Positions 18,894 through 26,240 of a DNA stretch of 64,000 nt are shown in pieces (positions within the stretch are counted from its first letter, which is position 1; every line of letters begins with the position of its first letter). Source of the DNA: Halobacillus litoralis (lineage in GTDB: Bacteria > Bacillota > Bacilli > Bacillales > Halobacillaceae); the NCBI RefSeq assembly GCF_009856355.1, contig NZ_WMEW01000016.1, positions 1 through 64,000 on the forward strand, written 5' to 3'. Made by a program: the position numbers and the translations under genes. The notes under the pieces were generated by a model. That model did no database searches. It saw only the letters and a program-made list of their open reading frames with translations, and had not been told where the DNA came from.

Positions 18894-18939
18894 AATTATC
18901 CCCCCTCGAACGTTACCAGTCCATTCCCGTTCTTTCGAC

Positions 18940-18982
18940 AAAACAAACCCCTGACAGCATCTGGATGTCAGGGGTTTGTTTT
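18940..18982 (-). terminator. terminator after the histidine kinase gene
   Basis: Perfect 17-bp arms, AAAACAAACCCCTGACA and its complement, with a nine-base loop. It ends the two-component operon and isolates fdhD. Confidence 0.9.
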
Positions 18983-19011
18983 CCATTTATAGATGATAAC
19001 GAACCGTGCTT

Positions 19012-20421
19012 TCACACCTCATGCAGAGGAAGTTTCAGCGTAAAAATCGTTCCATTTTCTGATGACCGGGTAAGCTCAAGCTTTCCTCCTTGAGCTTCCG
19101 CCAGCATACGGCTGAGAGGAAGACCAAGTCCCAGCCCCCGCTGTTTCAGCTTCTTATTTTTACCACGGTAAAAACGTTCAAAAATAAGCGGCTGCTCCTC
19201 TTCCGGAATGCCCGGGCCGTTATCGGATACGTTCATGATCAGATGGGATGCGTCCCGTGTGACATCGATCATGACCTTTCCTTCCTGTACAGCCTGATCG
19301 GCATTCTGAACAAGATTGAACAAAATCTGCTTCAGCCGGTGATCATCGACAGGAAGAACCATCTCTTCTTCGGGAAACTGGACGTCCAGTTGAATATGAT
19401 CCGGATCCGACTGCCACTGTTTTTGAAAATGGGTCAAAATCGGACGAAGCGGCTGATGCTTTTTGTACATCGGCAGTGCACCAGCAGCATACGTATTAAA
19501 GCTCAATAAATCCTGGATCATGACCTGCAGGCGTTCCATTTCTTTTAAAGACAGGTCCAGGTACTCTTTCGCTTCACTGCCTTCGACAATATCATCCTTC
19601 ACCGCCTGGATCAGACCACTCATCGATGTGACGGGGGTTTTCAAATCATGCGTCACTCCGGCCAGCAGTTCCGTACGCATCTCTTCCAGCTGCTTGAGCT
19701 TGGCAGCCATATCGGTAAAGGAATCCATCAATTCAGCCAGCTCTTTTTCCTTCGGAGGCGAAGACATCTGGATATCATAGCTGCCTTCACTGACCCTTCT
19801 GGCTGCACGTGCCGTTTCTTTCAGCGGCTTCGACAGCTGCCTCGTCAAATAATAAATAACTCCCCAGCCGAGCAGACCGACACCCCCGAGCAGCAGGGCC
19901 AGTAATCCATATTCCTGGTTCAGACGGCTGAGTGTCTCCTTATCATTGACTAAAACGACATACCCGAGCGTTTCCTCTCCGCTTTCAACCGGCTCGCTGA
20001 TCACGTAAGCCCTTTGATTCCGGTCAAGGGACACCACGGACTCGGTCGTCTTATACAACGATTCATCGACATAATCGCCGGCATTCCTGATCTGCCCTCC
20101 GCGCTGGTTCGTAACGAGAATCTCCCCTTGGTCGGTGACAATCAGCGCGGCCGGAATTTCACTTACATCCAATTCTCCTGCGCGGTTTCTTAAAATCTCC
20201 TCAAACAACGGCCCCGAAAGGATCCGGCCGTTTGTCGTCACAATTCTATCAGCAATTTCCTGTCCCACAATGTGCATCAGATTCAGCCTGTGGTCGACCG
20301 TCGTCTTCTTGATCCACCAGACGGACCCTGCGGCTATGAGAATCAAGCCGATGAGAAGCGTAGCCAAGTACCTTCTGGACCAGTAATGAAAAATCGTTTT
20401 ACGCTGCTCAGGTTTGTACAC
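19012..20421 (-). CDS. sensor histidine kinase
   Basis: A 469-residue membrane kinase. Order: short N-terminus, membrane helix (about 15-35), an extracytoplasmic sensor region of about 130 residues, second membrane helix (LLLGGVGLLGWGVIYYL), HAMP linker, HisKA with the phospho-accepting His in GVTHDLKTPVTSM, and HATPase with NADQAV, DNGPGI and GLGLGLPLSR. The start is set at GTG 20421, which overlaps the regulator gene by 14 bp; the longer frame to 20655 would run inside that gene. It is the partner of the OmpR-type regulator immediately upstream. The signal is unknown. Confidence 0.88.
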   Translation of the reverse strand: MYKPEQRKTIFHYWSRRYLATLLIGLILIAAGSVWWIKKTTVDHRLNLMHIVGQEIADRIVTTNGRILSGPLFEEILRNRAGELDVSEIPAALIVTDQGEILVTNQRGGQIRNAGDYVDESLYKTTESVVSLDRNQRAYVISEPVESGEETLGYVVLVNDKETLSRLNQEYGLLALLLGGVGLLGWGVIYYLTRQLSKPLKETARAARRVSEGSYDIQMSSPPKEKELAELMDSFTDMAAKLKQLEEMRTELLAGVTHDLKTPVTSMSGLIQAVKDDIVEGSEAKEYLDLSLKEMERLQVMIQDLLSFNTYAAGALPMYKKHQPLRPILTHFQKQWQSDPDHIQLDVQFPEEEMVLPVDDHRLKQILFNLVQNADQAVQEGKVMIDVTRDASHLIMNVSDNGPGIPEEEQPLIFERFYRGKNKKLKQRGLGLGLPLSRMLAEAQGGKLELTRSSENGTIFTLKLPLHEV

Positions 20422-21088
20422 TCCACTGATACCCCAATCCCCGCAGTGTTTTGATGTCATACGGCTCTTCCTTTGAATCTCCAAGCGCCTTACGGATCCG
20501 CTTAATCGATAAATCCACCGCCCGGTCACTTCCGTCATAATCGATGCCCCATACGTGATCAAGCAGCTGCTCCCGGGTGAAGGTCTGATTTGGATGACGG
20601 GTGAGAAAAATGAACAGCTTGCCATCCTTCGGAGACAATTCGATTTCCTGCCCATGTTTATGAACGGTATGGGCGGCCGGGTCGACGACCAGTGATCCTA
20701 TGCGGAGAAGCTGGTCCTCCACTCTTGCAACCGGCCGGCGCAGGACAGCTTTTACTCTTGCTACTACTTCTTCACCGATGAAAGGTTTGGCTATGTAATC
20801 GTCGGCGCCGCTTTCAAAGCCTTTCAGCTTATCATCAATTTCCCCAAGAGCTGTCAACATGATCACCGGACAGGCACTTTTTTCACGAATTTCCTTCAAT
20901 ACCGCCCAGCCATCCTTATCAGGAAGCATCACATCAAGCAGCACGAGGTCTGGACGATGCTCAGTGAATTTTTCAACTGCTTCATTTCCCGTCCACGCCT
21001 GTTCGGTCAGCATATCATTTTTGGATAAGTAGGCCTGGAGAACACGGGAAATGGTCGGTTCATCTTCTACAATCAATACTTTGTTCAT
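20408..21088 (-). CDS. OmpR/PhoB-type response regulator
   Basis: A 226-residue regulator: receiver domain with acidic pocket in VEDEP, phospho-accepting Asp in VLLDVMLPDKDG, conserved Thr in MLTALGE and Lys in IAKPF; C-terminal winged helix with FTREQLLDHVWG and LRGLGYQW. AAAGGAGCG lies about 11 bases before the ATG. It forms one operon with the overlapping kinase gene. The secreted YckD-like gene directly upstream, in the same direction, is a plausible target because its promoter has TGAC direct repeats 11 bp apart. Confidence 0.92.
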   Translation of the reverse strand: MNKVLIVEDEPTISRVLQAYLSKNDMLTEQAWTGNEAVEKFTEHRPDLVLLDVMLPDKDGWAVLKEIREKSACPVIMLTALGEIDDKLKGFESGADDYIAKPFIGEEVVARVKAVLRRPVARVEDQLLRIGSLVVDPAAHTVHKHGQEIELSPKDGKLFIFLTRHPNQTFTREQLLDHVWGIDYDGSDRAVDLSIKRIRKALGDSKEEPYDIKTLRGLGYQWSVQT

Positions 21089-21151
21089 CGTTACAGCGCT
21101 CCTTTGCTTCCATTATAAAGGGTAACCAGGGCCGTGGAGAATAAATCACAT

Positions 21152-21184
21152 AAAAAAGAAGGCTTTTTGAGGAAGCCTTCTTTT
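21152..21184. terminator. bidirectional terminator
   Basis: Arms AAGAAGGCTT and AAGCCTTCTT with flanking A- and T-runs, between the YckD-like gene and the response regulator gene. Confidence 0.8.
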
Positions 21185-21198
21185 CCCTTGCTGTTGTA

Positions 21199-21798
21199 TT
21201 ATACAGCGGAAGCCGCGGATTCTGCTTCTTCTGCACTTTCCTCTTTATCCGGTGCCTGTCCGCGAGGCTTTAGATCAATGCCAAGTTCCTCGAGCTGGGC
21301 CTGCGCTTCCTCCTCTGTCAGTTCACCGCTTTCGACCTGCTCACGTATCTCATCCAGCTGGGTACGCTGTTCCGCTGTCAGGTCTGCACCCATGGGATGA
21401 CCTTTTCCTCCGTGATGGCGGGGCTGCTCAATCCCGAGCTCCTCCAGCTCTGCTTTTGCTTCTTCCTTCGTCCATTCGCCTGCTTCCACCTTGGACCTGA
21501 TTTCCTCAAGCTTCTCTTTGGTTTCTTCATCTAAGTCCTCAAAATGGTGGCCGCCTTTTTGGAAGAAAAAGCGTTTCTGCTCCTGGAGTTTCTCAAGAAC
21601 TTCATCTTCGCTCAGTTCTCCGTTCTTATACTGCTGCAGCAGGCTGCGGATTTCCGTTTCACTGCTTTCCACAGACTCCTGGGTCACTTCTATATCCGTT
21701 TCTGTTCCGGCATCTGTCGCCGCATAAGAGACGCCCGGGATGGCAATCGCCAATGCAAGAGCCCCTGCCAGTGCTTTTTTTGAAAATACGTTTTTCAT
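21199..21798 (-). CDS. secreted YckD-like protein with repeated helical motifs
   Basis: A 199-residue acidic protein with a Sec signal peptide ending near SYAA (about residue 26). The mature part has three related helical segments ending in LxEDEVLEKLQE, WTKEEAKAELEELGIE and LTEEEAQAQLEELGID, plus a His/Gly patch (HHGGKGHP). The composition resembles YckD/DUF2680 proteins, whose role is unknown. The start ATG has GGAGGACG before it; an earlier in-frame ATG lacks a site. It lies just upstream of, but terminated from, a two-component system. The helical repeat and His-rich patch might bind metals or surface ligands, which is only a guess. Confidence 0.75.
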   Translation of the reverse strand: MKNVFSKKALAGALALAIAIPGVSYAATDAGTETDIEVTQESVESSETEIRSLLQQYKNGELSEDEVLEKLQEQKRFFFQKGGHHFEDLDEETKEKLEEIRSKVEAGEWTKEEAKAELEELGIEQPRHHGGKGHPMGADLTAEQRTQLDEIREQVESGELTEEEAQAQLEELGIDLKPRGQAPDKEESAEEAESAASAV

Positions 21799-21859
21799 GT
21801 CTTTACGTCCTCCTGTAGACTTCATGTATTTGGTACATGTTCATCATAAAAAAGAAATA

Positions 21860-21877
21860 AGTCAGGAAGATGTCAAA
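21860..21877 (-). promoter_or_regulatory. candidate direct repeat for the response regulator
   Basis: On the minus strand TTGACA and CTGACT are 11 bp apart, the spacing used by PhoP/OmpR-type dimers. It lies about 70 bp before the YckD-like start codon. Confidence 0.3.
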
Positions 21878-21930
21878 GCTGAAACTTTTTTGGACGGGTG
21901 GGTGCAGCGGATATCGGCCGTTCAGGTCGG

Positions 21931-22050
21931 TTTATCAGTCTTTTTCCAGATATATCGATTTCTTTTAGAATATATCAACGAAATTTGTGATATATCGATT
22001 TTTTCCAGTCTATATCAATTAATTTCGGGATATATCAATTAATCTCCATT
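21931..22050. repeat. array of six 20-bp AT-rich units
   Basis: The element TATATC (minus strand GATATA) recurs with TATC at 21933, 21953, 21973, 21993, 22013 and 22033, that is every 20 bp exactly; a seventh partial copy is at 21912. The rest of each unit is loosely conserved (ATC followed by A/T-rich bases). It lies between trxA and the YckD-like gene, upstream of the latter. No reading frame explains a 20-bp period. Confidence 0.85.
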
Positions 22051-22057
22051 TTCCCCA

Positions 22058-22086
22058 TAAAAAAACGGAGGCCTGAGCCTCCGTTC
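22058..22086 (-). terminator. trxA terminator
   Basis: Arms AACGGAGGC and GCCTCCGTT with a four-base loop, followed on the minus strand by a T-run. Confidence 0.9.
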
Positions 22087-22090
22087 CTCA

Positions 22091-22405
22091 TTATTGATGC
22101 TGATTCAATGTTTCAGCAAGTTCTTCTCTTGATTTGAAGCCGACTTTCTTATCAACCAGCTCACCGTCTTTAAAGAAGAGCAGTGTCGGGATACTCATCA
22201 CGCCATACTCCTGCGCCGTTTCAGGATTCTGGTCAACATCCAGTTTAACGATTTTCGCCTTTCCGCTCATTTCTGCATCCAGTTCCTCAAGAACAGGTGC
22301 GATCATTTTACAAGGGCCGCACCATGGGGCACCCAGATCCGCAAGGACGAGTCCTTCATTGGTTTCATTAGCAAAGTCTGCATCGGTTACGTTTGTAACT
22401 GCCAT
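22091..22405 (-). CDS. trxA: thioredoxin
   Basis: A 104-residue thioredoxin with the active site WCGPCKM, the buried Asp region ADLGAPW and the cis-proline in MSIPTL. It reduces cytosolic disulfides with NADPH via thioredoxin reductase. GGAGG precedes the ATG at 22405; the upstream in-frame codons overlap the ribosome site. It is monocistronic with a good terminator. An unusual Leu replaces the common Phe/Trp in LGAPW, otherwise it is standard. Confidence 0.95.
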   Translation of the reverse strand: MAVTNVTDADFANETNEGLVLADLGAPWCGPCKMIAPVLEELDAEMSGKAKIVKLDVDQNPETAQEYGVMSIPTLLFFKDGELVDKKVGFKSREELAETLNQHQ

Positions 22406-22425
22406 GATTGATTCCTCCATTTGAG

Positions 22426-22440
22426 GGTTATTTTATAACC
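22426..22440. promoter_or_regulatory. perfect palindrome between trxA and the CGNR gene
   Basis: GGTTAT-TTT-ATAACC lies just before the trxA ribosome site, in the gap between two divergent genes. It may be an operator or a leader hairpin; no regulator is assigned. Confidence 0.4.
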
Positions 22441-22519
22441 ACTAAATTATTTTATTACGGTTAGAATAATAAGATATGTTAAACTATAAGTCAATAGAAA
22501 GGATTCGGAGGTTTTTATT

Positions 22520-23092
22520 GTGCAGGATCAGATGACATTTTCCCACTTTTCTTCTTATGTATTTATTAACTTTTTTAATACGATAAACAGCCGCCGGGAT
22601 CAGGCGAATGATTATTTGACGATGGAACAGGGGGGGGATGAATGGCTTGATCTCATGGGTAAGCATAGGCTGCTTACGGATCAGCAGGTGGAGGCTGTTA
22701 AGCGGGGCCCCTTCCATATTGAGAAGCTCCGCAGTTTCCGGGATCAAAGCCGTTCATACTTTTACAATCGAGAGAATGAAGAAGCATTAACCCATATGCT
22801 GAGTGAATGGACGAAAGGATCCCTGCAGTTTATATTCGACCAGGACGCCTTGGTGCCCGTCCCTTTGAAGGGCGGTTCAGATGGGTTGCTGGCGATCCTC
22901 GCCTACCAAATGCTCCATCATAAGGAAGCCGGCATCTGGGAGAAAGTTTCCGCCTGTCAGAATGATGACTGCCTGGCCTTATTCGTGAATCAAAAAGGGC
23001 GTCGCAAATGGTGTTCCATGGACGTGTGCGGCAACCGGATGAAAGCAAGGAAGCATTACAGTAAAAAGAAAGCCGGTCAGCCGGCCGAATAA
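22520..23092 (+). CDS. CGNR zinc-finger protein
   Basis: A 190-residue protein. Residues about 1-135 fit the ABATE-type N-terminal domain; the C-terminus carries a CGNR zinc finger: CQNDDC, then WCSMDVCGNRMKARKHY, giving four cysteine ligands. The family is thought to contain transcription regulators or stress-related nucleic-acid-binding proteins. The start is GTG, eight bases after GGAGG. It is divergent from trxA, shares a 114-bp control region with it and ends at a bidirectional terminator. Confidence 0.82.
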   Translation: MQDQMTFSHFSSYVFINFFNTINSRRDQANDYLTMEQGGDEWLDLMGKHRLLTDQQVEAVKRGPFHIEKLRSFRDQSRSYFYNRENEEALTHMLSEWTKGSLQFIFDQDALVPVPLKGGSDGLLAILAYQMLHHKEAGIWEKVSACQNDDCLALFVNQKGRRKWCSMDVCGNRMKARKHYSKKKAGQPAE

Positions 23093-23129
23093 AAAAAGGA
23101 AGCGTCCACCAGGAACGCTTCCTTTTTTT
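23091..23129. terminator. bidirectional terminator
   Basis: Arms AAAAAAAGGAAGCGT and its complement between the CGNR gene and the converging DUF4397 gene. Confidence 0.85.
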
Positions 23130-23886
23130 ATGGCTGTAGAAAAATGGCTTCCAGCGGCGGCTGGCCGCCTGCTAATCCGACCGCAACAGCGGTATAGGCT
23201 TCGTTCGGACGCAAGGTTACTCCAGGAACCTCCAGAACGACCTGGTCGGTCCCTGCCACCCTCACCTCTAAATCTGCGGTCGTCGGTGGAACCGTGATAT
23301 AACGGGTGGCTCTGCCGAACGGCACATTTCTGAACAGCACATCGCCGCCTTTAACGGCTACATCCACTGCTGGTGCATTTGGAGACAGGTGCCAGAAGCG
23401 GACTTTAGCATTCCCATTTGCTGTATGGTCATTATCGACGACGGGGACGAGCTGAAGCTGGTTCACTTTTCCAGCGGCGGCCACCGTATAGGATTGATCG
23501 GCTTCAACAGCTACCGTCTGGGTCAGAACAGGCTGCGAAGTGTCACCGGCCGCATAAATATCAATACGATACTGGCCTTGAGGTACTTCTAAATACTCAC
23601 TCTGCTGTTTATATGGGACATTTCCCAGGATTTTCTGTCCATTCACATACACATCTACATTCGGTGCATCCGGCGACGCGTGAAGGACCCTTACTTTTGC
23701 CGTGCCGCCTCCACCCATCCCCATGCCTTCACCGCGCTCACACATGATCCACTGCTGCATGCACTGCAGGTGCTTATGATAATAGTGGATATGCTTATTC
23801 GGGTCGATATACTTGTAATAATTCGAAAGCATATCATATTTCACCGCCTGCCACGCCAGCTGCTCCGGATGTTCATTTGGATACAT
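23128..23886 (-). CDS. DUF4397 domain protein
   Basis: A 252-residue protein without a signal peptide. An N-terminal His/Tyr/Met-rich segment (HIHYYHKHLQCMQQW, then a glycine stretch) leads to two DUF4397 units (about 62-150 and 160-250), each opening with VRxxHxSPxAPxVDV. DUF4397 is a beta-sandwich often found on cell surfaces and spores; the lack of a signal here and the His/Tyr-rich head recall spore coat proteins, which is an inference. GGGGGAG precedes the ATG. Monocistronic. Confidence 0.8.
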   Translation of the reverse strand: MYPNEHPEQLAWQAVKYDMLSNYYKYIDPNKHIHYYHKHLQCMQQWIMCERGEGMGMGGGGTAKVRVLHASPDAPNVDVYVNGQKILGNVPYKQQSEYLEVPQGQYRIDIYAAGDTSQPVLTQTVAVEADQSYTVAAAGKVNQLQLVPVVDNDHTANGNAKVRFWHLSPNAPAVDVAVKGGDVLFRNVPFGRATRYITVPPTTADLEVRVAGTDQVVLEVPGVTLRPNEAYTAVAVGLAGGQPPLEAIFLQP

Positions 23887-24022
23887 CGTGCCACTCCCCC
23901 TTCAAGAAATCCCCATTTTCATCTTATTCATCGATTTTTTGGACAGAACTACTTTATCCTTGATGCTGTCCATCTCCGTCCATGGTAAAGTGGAGGATGG
24001 ATAAAGAAGGAAGGTGACAGAT

Positions 24023-24928
24023 ATGAAAAAGAAAGGGGCACTCTTGGTTTTCATCGGAGCGGCGAGCTTCGGTTTCACCCCCATCTTTGTGAAAAGTGGA
24101 TTTGCTGCCGGGTACACGCTCGGTCATTTAAACATCGCTCAGATGACGGCCGCCTTGGTTCTGCTGTGGCTGTTGTCTTTCCCCCATTGGAAAGATATCC
24201 GTCACATGAAGCGCTCAGACCGCTTCAAAGTGATGGCCTCCGGTTCCACTGTAGGACTGACAAGTATTTTTTACTACGGAGCGATGCAGTACATTCCCGC
24301 ATCCATGGCGATTGTCCTGCTTTTTCAATTTGTTTGGATCGGAATGCTGATTGAATGGATATTCTTAAACAAGTCACCGGAGAAAATCCATTTCGTTTCC
24401 CTTGCCATCACTTTGACAGGGGTCATCCTGGCATCTGAGGTGCTCTCAGGAGGGATGATGGAACTCCCTGCTGCCGGCGTGATCCTCGGTCTTTTATCAG
24501 GACTCTCCTATGCGGCATTCATTTACACGAGCGGACAGGCCGCGCCGGATACGAACCCGGTGCTCCGGAGTTCGTGGATGATTACAGGATCATTTCTCCT
24601 TGTTCTGCTCGTCTTTTCCAGGGACATTCCTACGTTCCCCGTCTTCGACGGAGAGCTGTGGCTGATCAGTATCGGCATTGCGATGGTCGGCGCCGTTATT
24701 CCACCGCTGTTTTTTGCTGGAGGGGCTCCGCACATCCCGGCAAGACTTGCCAACATCCTCAGCTCTGTAGAACTGCCGGTCGCCATTGTATCGGCTATGG
24801 TGGTGCTGAAGGAGCAGGTGACCCTCCTGCAGTGGGCCGGCATCTGCCTGATTCTCTTTTCCATTGTTGTCAATGAAACCGGAGACCGGTGGTTCCGACG
24901 CTCCCCAAAAAAGAAAGCCGCTTCTTAA
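24023..24928 (+). CDS. EamA/DMT family transporter
   Basis: A 301-residue membrane protein with about ten helices in two EamA halves (boundary near residue 150). Family marks are GAASFGFTPIFVK at the start and SVELPVAIVSAMVVLKEQVTLLQWAGICLI near the end. It exports or imports an unknown metabolite. ATG 24023 has AAGGAAGGTG before it at good spacing; a GTG three codons upstream lies inside that site. Ends in a hairpin that overlaps the last codons. Confidence 0.85.
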   Translation: MKKKGALLVFIGAASFGFTPIFVKSGFAAGYTLGHLNIAQMTAALVLLWLLSFPHWKDIRHMKRSDRFKVMASGSTVGLTSIFYYGAMQYIPASMAIVLLFQFVWIGMLIEWIFLNKSPEKIHFVSLAITLTGVILASEVLSGGMMELPAAGVILGLLSGLSYAAFIYTSGQAAPDTNPVLRSSWMITGSFLLVLLVFSRDIPTFPVFDGELWLISIGIAMVGAVIPPLFFAGGAPHIPARLANILSSVELPVAIVSAMVVLKEQVTLLQWAGICLILFSIVVNETGDRWFRRSPKKKAAS

Positions 24929-24945
24929 TCAGCGGCTTTCTCATC
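24911..24945. terminator. terminator overlapping the EamA gene end
   Basis: Arms AGAAAGCCGCT and AGCGGCTTTCT around CTTAATC. On the minus strand it follows the 27-codon gene closely. Confidence 0.7.
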
Positions 24946-25024
24946 TCTTCTTTTTCTTCTTTTTAAAACCACCTACAGCCATAAACAGGGTGAACAACAA
25001 TATAAACCAGGAAGCAAAACCCAC
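24941..25024 (-). CDS. 27-residue membrane peptide with a poly-lysine tail
   Basis: A frame too short for usual gene callers. GTG at 25024 follows GGGAGGTGG by six bases. The peptide has one membrane helix (FASWFILLFTLFMAVGG) and ends in six Lys and an Arg. It is third in line after two other small membrane genes in the same direction with close spacing (21 bp), which supports it. The converging terminator begins inside its stop. No homologue is recalled; function unknown. Confidence 0.5.
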   Translation of the reverse strand: MGFASWFILLFTLFMAVGGFKKKKKKR

Positions 25025-25045
25025 GTCCGTCCACCTCCCATGCTC

Positions 25046-25270
25046 TTAAGAAACACGTGTGACCATCATCATAAACAGCAGCATAGACATCAGCATCTTA
25101 CTCACTGCTTTTATGAATGAGCGATCCTTCCACGCTTTAACGGCGTCATACATTAGAAAGATTGAAACCACTCCAATAAATACGGTGTAACCGGCTGGAA
25201 ATATATTCATAACCTTAATCAAAAGACCTATAGCTGCCATAACTAAAATCACCGGTAGTAAGTGACGCAT
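25046..25270 (-). CDS. small membrane protein (74 residues)
   Basis: Three hydrophobic segments (about 4-23, 27-43, 56-70), with one charged loop AVKAWKDRSFIKAVSK. The ATG follows directly on the stop of the 62-residue gene (TAAATG), with GGGAG before it, so the two are translationally coupled. I do not recognise the family. The three adjacent small membrane genes may form one complex, an inference from layout only. Confidence 0.7.
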   Translation of the reverse strand: MRHLLPVILVMAAIGLLIKVMNIFPAGYTVFIGVVSIFLMYDAVKAWKDRSFIKAVSKMLMSMLLFMMMVTRVS

Positions 25271-25459
25271 TTAAGACGCTCCCTTTTTTACATCTGTCAG
25301 TTTTCCCCGCCGATGCAGGGCTTCGAATGTGCCTATGACGGCCCCCGCCCCTGTCACCATTACCCAAAAGGCAGTTCGATCCGTCCAAACGTCAAAAACC
25401 GCCAGCAGGAACGAGCCATTCATGATGATTACGAACAAATAAATCAGCCACCTCAGCAT
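25271..25459 (-). CDS. small membrane protein (62 residues)
   Basis: Two membrane helices (about 3-22 and 31-47) with a basic C-terminus (HRRGKLTDVKKG). The start is ATG 25459 after GGGGGGATTCCT; six upstream codons lack a site. It is the first gene of the small operon read toward 24941. Family not recognised. Confidence 0.68.
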   Translation of the reverse strand: MLRWLIYLFVIIMNGSFLLAVFDVWTDRTAFWVMVTGAGAVIGTFEALHRRGKLTDVKKGAS

Positions 25460-25573
25460 AGGAATCCCCCCGCACATTTTTTCCCTGCCTTTCTATACGA
25501 TTGGATCGTGCGGAGGTTTCACGATTGTCTTCGTTTTCCTGTAACCTTCTTCCATGACTTTGACCTTGCTGAT

Positions 25574-25582
25574 TGATATAAT
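25574..25582 (+). promoter_or_regulatory. extended -10 promoter
   Basis: TGATATAAT is a perfect extended -10. No good -35 is seen. It lies 33 bp before the ATG of the next gene. Confidence 0.5.
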
Positions 25583-25614
25583 AAAGAGATCACCTGTATG
25601 GAAGGAGGGAAAGG

Positions 25615-25944
25615 ATGCGCCTGTTCCCCGTCTTTTTTGTTGGCAGCATGCTTTTATTTTCAGCGCTTTTACATCCGCACGAAAAATTCCAGGAACTTGC
25701 CTACAGCTGGTCGGACGATTTGAATATTGCATCATCTGTCCAGCTGTCGCACAACGAGGGTGTGTTTTTCCAGCCTCTCTCCTTTCCTCCGGATCAGGAT
25801 GAGACGGACCCTTCTGCCTTTATCCATGATCCTCCTGCCTCTCTTGTCCAGTCTTATGGACTACTTAAGCATCAGGTGGTTGGGGTTCTTGGGGAAAGCA
25901 AAGGGTTTCTCACAGTCAGGCATGCGAATTCAACCTATACATAA
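25615..25944 (+). CDS. small exported or membrane-anchored protein of unknown function
   Basis: A 109-residue protein with a hydrophobic N-terminus (RLFPVFFVGSMLLFSALL) that could be a signal peptide or anchor, followed by a polar domain (HEKFQELAYSWSDDL, later SLVQSYGLLKHQVVGVLGE). GGAAGGAGGGAAAGG lies before the ATG and an extended -10 promoter lies upstream, so it is probably real although no family is recognised. Other frames overlap it but lack these signals. Confidence 0.55.
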   Translation: MRLFPVFFVGSMLLFSALLHPHEKFQELAYSWSDDLNIASSVQLSHNEGVFFQPLSFPPDQDETDPSAFIHDPPASLVQSYGLLKHQVVGVLGESKGFLTVRHANSTYT

Positions 25945-25993
25945 ATGCTCCTTTTCATGGATGTACACGATTCCATATAAAGGAGACATGACG

Positions 25994-26173
25994 TTGAAAA
26001 ATTTCAGAGACACAGGGCTTTATGCCGTGGTCGTCCTATCTATTTATTTATGCTTTTTCGGGTCTGTCTGGTTCTTCGGTTCTCTAAACGGAGCGGACTG
26101 GTCCTCATGGTGGACCGGTTTTTCGTGGGAGATGGTCAATACGGAAGAACTGAAGCAGATCATAGGTTTGTAA
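25994..26173 (+). CDS. 59-residue single-pass membrane protein
   Basis: TTG at 25994 follows AAAGGAG by eight bases; the ATG at 25988 is too close to that site. One membrane helix (about 8-27: TGLYAVVVLSIYLCFFGSVW), then a Trp-rich segment (WSSWWTGFSWEM). No family recognised. It lies 49 bp after the exported protein gene in the same direction and 67 bp before the antiporter, with a hairpin in between. Confidence 0.55.
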   Translation: MKNFRDTGLYAVVVLSIYLCFFGSVWFFGSLNGADWSSWWTGFSWEMVNTEELKQIIGL

Positions 26174-26178
26174 AATCG

Positions 26179-26208
26179 GGACCATGCTTGGAGCTCCAGG
26201 CATGGTCC
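26179..26208 (+). terminator. hairpin, weak terminator
   Basis: GGACCATGC and GCATGGTCC arms around a self-complementary GAGCTC-containing loop; no T-run, so it may allow read-through into the antiporter gene. Confidence 0.5.
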
Positions 26209-26240
26209 TTGATCTACACATTGAATAAGGGAGTTATGGA

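Noticed and set aside
21931..22050. CRISPR array
   Set aside because: Units are 20 bp in total with only about six conserved bases, so there is no direct repeat of CRISPR length and no distinct spacers or cas genes.
25727..25993. 5' part of a longer frame ending at 26173
   Set aside because: Only the part from TTG 25994 has a ribosome site; the earlier codons overlap the 109-residue gene in another frame.
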